From Amborella trichopoda (Eukaryota; Streptophyta; Magnoliopsida; Amborellales; Amborellaceae): a stretch of DNA of 64,000 nucleotides. Below the pieces are notes generated by a model, which was not told where the DNA came from, did no database searches, and was given only the letters and a program-made list of their open reading frames with translations. Shown here in pieces: positions 58,801-64,000 of this stretch (positions are counted from its first letter, which is position 1; the number at the start of each line of letters is the position of its first letter). The position numbers and the translations under genes were made by a program. Where the stretch lies: contig NW_006499435.1 of assembly GCF_000471905.2 (NCBI RefSeq), positions 4,007,394 to 4,071,393 of the forward strand. Reading direction: 5' to 3'.

Positions 58801-61595
58801 ATATACTATAATATTATAAATTACAGTATGTTGATATAATCATTATCATAATATGATATAACCGACTCGGGTCCTTCGGGTCTCACCCTGGGCCAGACCA
58901 AGGTAAGGGATTTTGGAACCGGCAAGGTCCGAGTACCGCATGCATAACAATACAAATAGTAAAATGCATAGTTACCAACCAGACTGGACCGGCTGGTGCG
59001 TTTAATTGGACCGACCCTTGCAAAAAATGGGTTGGGTCAAAATCAATGTCTGATCAGCTAAATAAAAATGAATAATTTTTTTCTTTCTTTTTTTAGTTTT
59101 ACACAGTTATTATATCCATTTTTTAAAAAAATATCTAGGCTAACTAGCTCGACCACCCGTTAAACAAAATTTGACTAAACCAAACCCTTCACCATTTTCG
59201 TAATCTATCCGATGTGGATGTTGATAAACAAAATAGATATAAAGATCATGACTTCCGCCTCAGCCGATAAGGATACAGAAAAAAAGTGCTCATTTTTATT
59301 TAGCTCAACAAAATACTTTACAAGGTAAAAAGCATCTTAAGACTGGGATTTGGCAATATAATAAACCAAATGAAGAGGTGACATTTTCACAATGTCAAAG
59401 AAGACAATAATAAAAAAAAAATTGAGTGTTCGAAGTAGATACAAGACAAGATGCTCATATTTATTAATCAGAAATTCAGAAATATAAAATAATGAAAAAT
59501 CACAGCATAGAGTCATGAAACTGCTTTTTTTAAAAGGAAATCATTAAAATAGAGCAATATATAATGTTCCCGTAAGAGTACATTGTACATTTGCTCCCTT
59601 AGGTGAAAAAACTCCACGTAATATTATTTTCTCCATCTAAAATTTCTAGATTCATTTTAGAATCATTAGACAGCACATGAAGAAGATAATTGGGTCGGGA
59701 GGATCTAAAAGTAAAAAATTGGATGAATTTATTCAATCTTAAAATGATATTTTTTAAGATGAACATACATAACTCTTATTAAGAAGGGTGAAGATCTTAA
59801 GCTTTCTCTTAACCCATCTTTTCATGTAGAACTCCTATAGGAGGCCAACATAAAACTTTATCAAAACTTTCTTTTTCTCTTTGTGTAGAATTCCTATTAT
59901 TTTTTAAATTGTTCGAGGTTATATCTCCAAAATTTTGGATCGTCGGACTATCCAAGATACGATTTTTTTTGAATTTTTCTTGTAACTCCTAGTTAGGATT
60001 GTGAAAAAAGATATTTCATGCTCCCGCACGAGATATGATCTTTAAAATACAATAGGGGAATCATCAATTGACAACCACAACCTAACTACCGCTATAAAAT
60101 GAATGCTGGCTAAATGAGCAACATAGACGAATTTTCTATTCCAGGCCCAAAACTGCTTTCTAGAATTAAATTTGACCTAAATTTGAAAGGATCATCGTCA
60201 CAAGTGTCTTGTTCTTTCAATCATTTGGAGTGGGCTACATGAATCTTGTTCTTGATCAAAAATCCTGCCCTTAAAAAAGGTCATCATGAAGTTAAAAATT
60301 GAACAGACCAAAGGTCGGGTTCGAGTAATAGGGTAGGCCCACGCCGGTCTATAAAATATTAAAATATTAAAAAAATCTAAAAAATCTAAAAATATATGAA
60401 AACTATATTTAAAACTTTGATAAAACAAAGCACATGAAAATGAAGTGGAAAAGTAGTAAACCGTGTTAAAAGTAAAAAATACAAACAAATCTAAAAGAAA
60501 ATAAAAATTATATTTAAAATCTCATTAAACAAAACGCATCCAAATGAAGTTGAAAAAAATCATATTTTTTATTTTTTTAAAAATATAAAAAAAATATAAA
60601 AGAATACGAAAACTCGATTTGTGCCTAGGGCTATTTTCAAAAAATTTCAAAAAAGATGAAAAATAGTAAAAATAAGCATTCATTGTAAAAAAAAACACTT
60701 TCTAAAAATAATAAAGAATGCTCAAATAGAGAGAGAGAGAGAGAGGGGGAGTGCCATTGTAAAAAAAAGTGGTCAATTTAAGAGAGAGAAGCTAATGTGT
60801 AAGTCGAAATGTGGAGCAGGGAACAAATTACTTCAAGCGGAAAAAAAGAGAGAATCGGTGACCGGGTGTGAAAACATTGGCTTTTAGGAATTAAGAAAAG
60901 AGAGAATGGATTATGCAGATGTCTCTGTGACAGAGAACATTGATGGGAAACAAAAAGAATGACCATGCAAACGCCAGACAGAGAGAAAGAGAGATTTAGA
61001 GAGAAAAAGATTCAGAGCGAGAGAGATTCATCGATCATGGGCCATGCAAACTTATCAGAGAGAGAGAGAGAGAGAGATTAATCGAACTTGGACGCAGGGG
61101 GAGAGATATTCATCGATGATGGACCTGCAAATTTGTGTGTGTGTAAGAGAGAGAGAGAACCTGGACGATCCCCAAGAAAGTGCTATCCCAACCATAGCGA
61201 GAAGCAAGAGGAACAATGGCGACAGACATGACAACCCTGTTCGCGTTGCAGAGGCACATCACACAGGCCATTAACGCCACCACTTTGATCCTCTCAGACA
61301 CAGGCTCTCTGAAAAACCCCGTCTCGATCTTCTGTGCATTGGCCCTCCCATTGTTTCTCTCTCTACCCTTCTCACTCTTCCATGAAATACCCTCCTTTCT
61401 CTCTCCAAACCTTCCAAAATCCTCAGACCCTGCCTTCAAACACCCGATTCCAAAACCCAATTTGACCCCAAATCCTTTTTGGGTGTTTCGAGTTTTGATC
61501 CGAATTAATGTAGAGAGAGAAGGAGAAGACGAAAAACTAGAAGAGAGGAGAGAGAACGAAGGCTCATGTGCAGCTTTGAGCGGAGTGGTGGCCAT
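46876..61595 (-). CDS. Plastid PHT4-family anion/phosphate transporter (MFS)
   Basis: Exons in gene order: 61161-61595, 56109-56335, 53944-54295, 53525-53569, 52806-52952, 51847-51984, 51609-51642, 46876-47045. They total 1548 bp, or 515 aa, as in plant 'probable anion transporters' (ANTR/PHT4, SLC17-related). Residues 1 to about 95 are Ser-rich and basic, as a chloroplast transit peptide would be. The membrane part begins ERIKVVALMACVMCLCNANRV and includes the MFS motif GGLMADKYGGKR (159-170), MAGFHTGNVISLLLTP, LPTWAIIFANVTNNW, and a C terminus FQAFLTITAVLYF...ATGEQVF. Family members move inorganic phosphate, some ascorbate or other anions, across plastid membranes; the substrate here is not shown. 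It most resembles the PHT4;2/PHT4;5-type plastid members, but I cannot fix the subgroup. Two exons are very short (45 and 34 bp). Confidence 0.93.
49029..49122 (-). repeat. tRNA-like (SINE-type) pol III boxes
   Basis: On the minus strand, TAGCTTGATGG (49112-49122) fits an A box and GGTCGAATCC (49069-49078) fits a B box, about 33 bp apart as in tRNA-derived SINEs. The segment with the B box (GATTCGAC...GGACCTCAAGTAAA) is repeated in tandem at 49029-49064 and 49069-49105. There is no full tRNA fold. Confidence 0.5.
49290..49520. repeat. Alternating purine-pyrimidine minisatellite
   Basis: Runs such as GTGCACGTGTGCACGTGTG alternate with GGGGCACG marks at 49329, 49394, 49445 and 49498, giving units of about 51-65 bp. 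Several ACGTGTGC blocks repeat per unit. Long frames over it are repeat artefacts. Confidence 0.9.
49938..50840 (-). mobile_element. RTE/L1-like LINE, 3' part, broken
   Basis: Read on the minus strand, decayed reverse-transcriptase end sequence is recognisable: SRTKTKYINCKF, the phrase GQEIPNKVHFQY, IKVGWEKWRCE and KLKGKFYRRTAVRPTLLY. Stop codons and frameshifts interrupt it (for example around 50700-50840 and after 50348). The 3' end reads through CCCAATTAGTTG into a GAT/GATAAT tail at about 49938-49955. It is 5'-truncated, as LINE copies usually are, and lies in PHT4 intron 7. Confidence 0.85.
53003..53423. mobile_element. Small hAT-like element with GGATCC-rich interior
   Basis: The left end GGGCTGAGAATT and the inverted right end GGGGTGAGAATT match at 11 of 12 bases. 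The interior is rich in GGATCCGGATCC-type words. The target duplication is unclear. It is in a PHT4 intron. Confidence 0.55.
53733..53790 (-). mobile_element. LINE 3' tail fragment
   Basis: CATCATCGCCATCATCTAAA and TTATTTGGGGTTGGCATCAA are the inverse of the LINE 3' end seen at 49938. A plus-strand tail (CCCCAATTAATTGAGAAAAG...GATGATGATAATA) lies at about 54350-54390. Confidence 0.6.
54627..55022. mobile_element. 390-bp MITE family, copy f (396 bp)
   Basis: It starts GGAAAAAGTTTATATAAGG and ends GCAAACCACACCC. The flanking 9-mers AATCTATAA and AATATATAT agree at 7 of 9. It is in PHT4 intron 2. Confidence 0.8.
55232..55464. mobile_element. Foldback MITE, 9-bp TSD family (copy 7)
   Basis: This 233-bp element starts GAGAAAGTATATAAAGAGACC and ends GGTCTCATAGTACACACTCCC. 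The flanks CTTTGATTA and CTTTGATCA match at 8 of 9. It is in PHT4 intron 2. Confidence 0.85.
55627..56018. mobile_element. 390-bp MITE family, copy g (reverse, 392 bp)
   Basis: It starts GGGTGTGGTTTGTACAAGG and ends TTATACAAATGTTTTCC, opposite in orientation to its neighbours. The target duplication is not clear. Confidence 0.75.
56379..56769. mobile_element. 390-bp MITE family, copy h, beside PHT4 exon 2
   Basis: This 391-bp element starts GGAAAAATTTTAAATAGAGCC and ends CTATACAAACCACACCC. The flanks ACTAAAAAA and ATTAAAAAA match at 8 of 9. Its left end is about 40 bp from the exon 2 acceptor. Confidence 0.85.
56779..57140. mobile_element. Foldback MITE copy plus a half copy
   Basis: A full but decayed foldback copy (about 56782-57005, GGATCGTATAGAATGAGAC at the left) is followed at once by a second right arm (about 57010-57140, CACTTTGAGTTTGGTCAATA...ATAATCTCATTATATATTTTCC). 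Confidence 0.65.
57181..57578. mobile_element. 390-bp MITE family, copy i (398 bp, perfect TSD)
   Basis: It starts AGAAAAAGTTTATATAGAGTC and ends CCATACAAACCGCACCC, between perfect 9-bp duplications TTTCCTAAA (57172-57180 and 57579-57587). Confidence 0.92.
57965..58330. mobile_element. 390-bp MITE family, copy j (366 bp, perfect TSD)
   Basis: It starts GGGAAAAAGTTAATATAAAG and ends GATACAAACCACACC, between perfect 9-bp duplications TTTCATTGT (57956-57964 and 58331-58339). An internal deletion makes it shorter than its relatives. Confidence 0.92.
58331..61043. other. Remainder of PHT4 intron 1
   Basis: No coding region. GC-rich 'GGGTCGGGTT' type segments at about 58725-58945 and 58975-59040 look like decayed hAT-like ends. 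The rest is AT-rich, with a GA run at about 60727-60748. Confidence 0.55.
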
Positions 61596-63351
61596 TAATG
61601 GAGCTTGAACAAAGAACCCAACTAGAGAATTGGAAATACAGAGTTCCTTTTACCTGAATTTCATCATTTTTATGCTATTTTGGGTTTGAATCATCTATGC
61701 TCTTCTTTCTCTCTCTAGTTTCTTCTCTCTCTCTCTCCTTTGGAATTTGATGAGGGGCACTGAAGGGAGAAGAGAGAGAGAAAGGACGTGGCTCTTGAGG
61801 AATTTGCTGATGGTTCAACAAGAGTTTGATGGGGAGTCCACCAACCTGGAGAGAGAATAACGGAGTAGATTTGGATGAGAGAGAAAATGCCTAATATTAT
61901 TGCCTTACTCATCCAATATTTGACTCAATCATCCCCCTTACTCAAATCAGTCTATATCGGTGAATCAACGGTATGGATCATTGTTTTACTATGTCAAAAA
62001 AAATGATATGGTCAAAAATAAATAAATAAATAAATAAATGGTGAATCAACGGTATGGATCATTGTTTTACTATATCAAAAAAAATGATATGGTCAAAAAT
62101 AAATAAATAAATAAATCACTTAAAAAAAAAAAAGAAGTAAATCGGCAAAAACGTCGGTATGGATTAGTGACTCAGCGGTCTAGATCGCAGTTTTAATGTA
62201 GCGAATCATCATTTTACTAGGAAAGGGGCTGAGGGGCCAGCGGTCAAGATTGCAGTTTTAATGTAGAGAATCGTCATTTTGCTAGGAAAGGGGCTGAGGG
62301 GCGGGGATCGTGGTGGTAGCATCCCCATATCCAGTTAGCATATCGTGGTATCCATTTCTATCACTGACACCCCCAATTAACATCTTCAAAATGTACCTCC
62401 TCAATCTATTGAAAAAATGGGTAGGGCCCTTTTTTCCTTCTGAATTATCCAAAAAAATAAGGAGAATCATCATTTTACTATGCGGAACCATCGGTTTCGT
62501 TCTTGATTCGGATGTTTTCCTACATGTATGCAAATCATTGGGTGTGACTATAAGATAGGACTGGCAATGGGTCGTGCCCGTATTGGCCAGAGCCAGCACT
62601 TGTACCAAAGGTTCATTGGCTGAGACCCAACTCCACTGTTGGGCTAGGTGACCTAGGCTTGTTAATAGGGTCAACCCTAGGCAGGTCGATATTAATTCCT
62701 TTTTATTTCTAAATTTTTTATAAGAAAAAAACAACAACAACAAATAGCAAGGCCAAGGGGATGGCAAGCCCTGTCGTGCCCCCTTTGGCCAAGACACTGT
62801 CAATATCGGACATTAAGCCTAGACCTTAGGTCCAAACCCGCATTGGGCCAAACTTAGTGGCTCAGGTCCAAGCTGTCCCATACGAACCATCTGGCCAAAC
62901 TTAGTGGTTCAGGCCTAGGTTGTCCGAGGCAATGCACATCACCTACTCACAATAGTTGACCATTTCTCTTTAAGATCTTTATTGAAAATTAATAAGAAAA
63001 TGTTACTTATAATTTTTTTTTTTTATTATTTCCCAATAGACCTAAGGTTTTACAAACCTTATGATGGCTTGTTTTTTTGAAAAATATATCTTCCAACCCC
63101 TTATCCAATTTATCCCTTTTCACTACTCCCTTTCTGCCCTAAATAAAGACTAAAAGATGCCTTTATTGGCCTACTAAACTTCTCCATACAACGTATTTGA
63201 TGGAGTGGGAGATAATAACTTGTACATAGAGAGATTTAGTAGCAGATAGATGTTGTCTTTTTAGTAATTAGGGTAAACAAAACAGTTAAAAAGGGTAAAT
63301 TGTTAATACCCCATTTGATTTTCTAGGCAACGTCCTCAACTAATTTTTTTA
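61596..63351. other. PHT4 upstream region and non-coding stretch
   Basis: CT/GA-rich DNA at 61690-61870 is probably the PHT4 leader and promoter area (read on the minus strand). Tandem duplications sit at about 61960-62118 (80-bp unit with (AAAT)n tails) and 62170-62300 (about 65-bp unit). A GC-rich decayed hAT-like stretch lies at about 62550-62940. No gene is seen. Confidence 0.6.
61960..62118. repeat. 80-bp tandem duplication with AAAT tails
   Basis: GTGAATCAACGGTATGGATC begins both units, and each ends in ATGGTCAAAAATAAATAAAT. The units differ at about one base outside the tail length. Confidence 0.9.
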
Positions 63352-63742
63352 GGAAAAAGTTTATATTAGATTACAAACTTATAATGTAGAGCTATGGATG
63401 CACCTCAAAAATTCATCGGAAAATGTAGTTTTAATGTTAAAAACTCCTTTGTTTGTTCATCTCAACATCGAGATGTATGACCATGAAAAATAAAAAAATT
63501 TTAAGTCTCAGAAATAGTACATTTTACAATATTATCTACACCGTCCATTTTCAATATTTTCATACGTTTATAGATCTACTTGATTTTAACCATTTTTAAA
63601 ATTTAAAATTTATAATTACATATAAAAATAGATTTTGAGATAATACTAAGGACATTTTACATCAAAATTATATATCATCATATAATTTGAAGGCGCACCT
63701 TACTTCTACAACTACGGATGCATCCGTATGCAAACTGCACCC
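63352..63742. mobile_element. 390-bp MITE family, copy k (391 bp, perfect TSD)
   Basis: It starts GGAAAAAGTTTATATTAG and ends TATGCAAACTGCACCC, between perfect 9-bp duplications ATTTTTTTA (63343-63351 and 63743-63751). Confidence 0.9.
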
Positions 63743-63751
63743 ATTTTTTTA

Positions 63752-64000
63752 ACACAACTTTTACCCCAAAACAATTTTTTGCAAATACCCTCGAAATCAA
63801 AAAGTCATTGGTATCCAAATAAAAAAGTCATTGGTATTTTGAAAAAAGTGTCATTGTCTGTACACAATGACGTCACTTCCCCAGAAGATGCTCAATGACT
63901 AGAAAGAATGCCGAATCGAGTCTACCATGTACCGGACCGAGTGGGGATATTGCTGGACCGTACTTTGGCTGTATTGTCGAACCGCATGGGCCTGTTGCTG
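63752..64000. other. Window end, no feature seen
   Basis: A short AT-rich then mixed-composition stretch with no recognisable gene. Confidence 0.6.

Noticed and set aside
62282..62803. 173-aa minus-strand frame
   Set aside because: It crosses a tandem duplication and a decayed hAT-like segment, with no homology and no splice or start context.
1..64000. CRISPR arrays, rRNA genes, intact tRNA genes, organelle insertions
   Set aside because: None was seen. The direct repeats present are transposons or minisatellites, and the only tRNA-like signal is the SINE-type box pair near 49070-49122.

Overview
The window is nuclear DNA from a flowering plant. It holds split genes with plant splice signals, AT-rich introns, many GA/CT microsatellites, and a dense load of small non-autonomous transposons. 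Two 20-N gaps (20686-20705 and 35955-35974) show it is a draft scaffold. I cannot name the species.

Four genes are supported well. (1) 8111-8449, minus strand: a single-exon DUF962/Mpo1-like membrane protein of 112 aa. (2) 22159-24499, plus strand: an SR45a/transformer-2-like splicing factor of 382 aa in five coding exons. It has a 5' UTR intron and a heat-shock element next to its TATA box. (3) 29199-38573, minus strand: the cytosolic (H-type) alpha-glucan phosphorylase, 15 coding exons and 845 aa, with one GC-AG intron and a probable non-coding first exon near 40244-40580. (4) 46876-61595, minus strand: a plastid PHT4-family anion/phosphate transporter, 8 exons and 515 aa, with two introns over 4.5 kb. 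All exon junctions of genes 2-4 were joined by hand; reading frame and family alignment hold at every junction. There is also a short two-exon 3' gene end of unknown function at 229-577 and a lone exon fragment of a sugar (STP-type) transporter at 1602-1781.

The rest is mainly repeats. A MITE family of about 390-398 bp has GGG-type termini and 9-bp target duplications. A second, foldback family of about 232-236 bp also has 9-bp target duplications. Two hAT-like elements are present: 9747-10985, and 47880-49691 with a perfect 8-bp duplication. There are 3' fragments of an RTE/L1-like LINE, a pair of 1.9-kb LTR-like direct repeats (13690-15573 and 16826-18774), and several local tandem duplications and minisatellites. 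Many of these elements lie inside the introns of the phosphorylase and PHT4 genes.

The genes are unrelated in function, as is usual in plants: splicing control under stress, cytosolic glucan turnover, plastid anion transport, and an ER-type lipid-metabolism protein. I found no operon, CRISPR array, rRNA gene or intact tRNA gene. The most useful leads are the two 9-bp-TSD MITE families, the hAT carrying an alternating purine-pyrimidine minisatellite and a pol III-like box pair, the heat-shock element of SR45a, and a probable assembly false duplication inside the phosphorylase gene.
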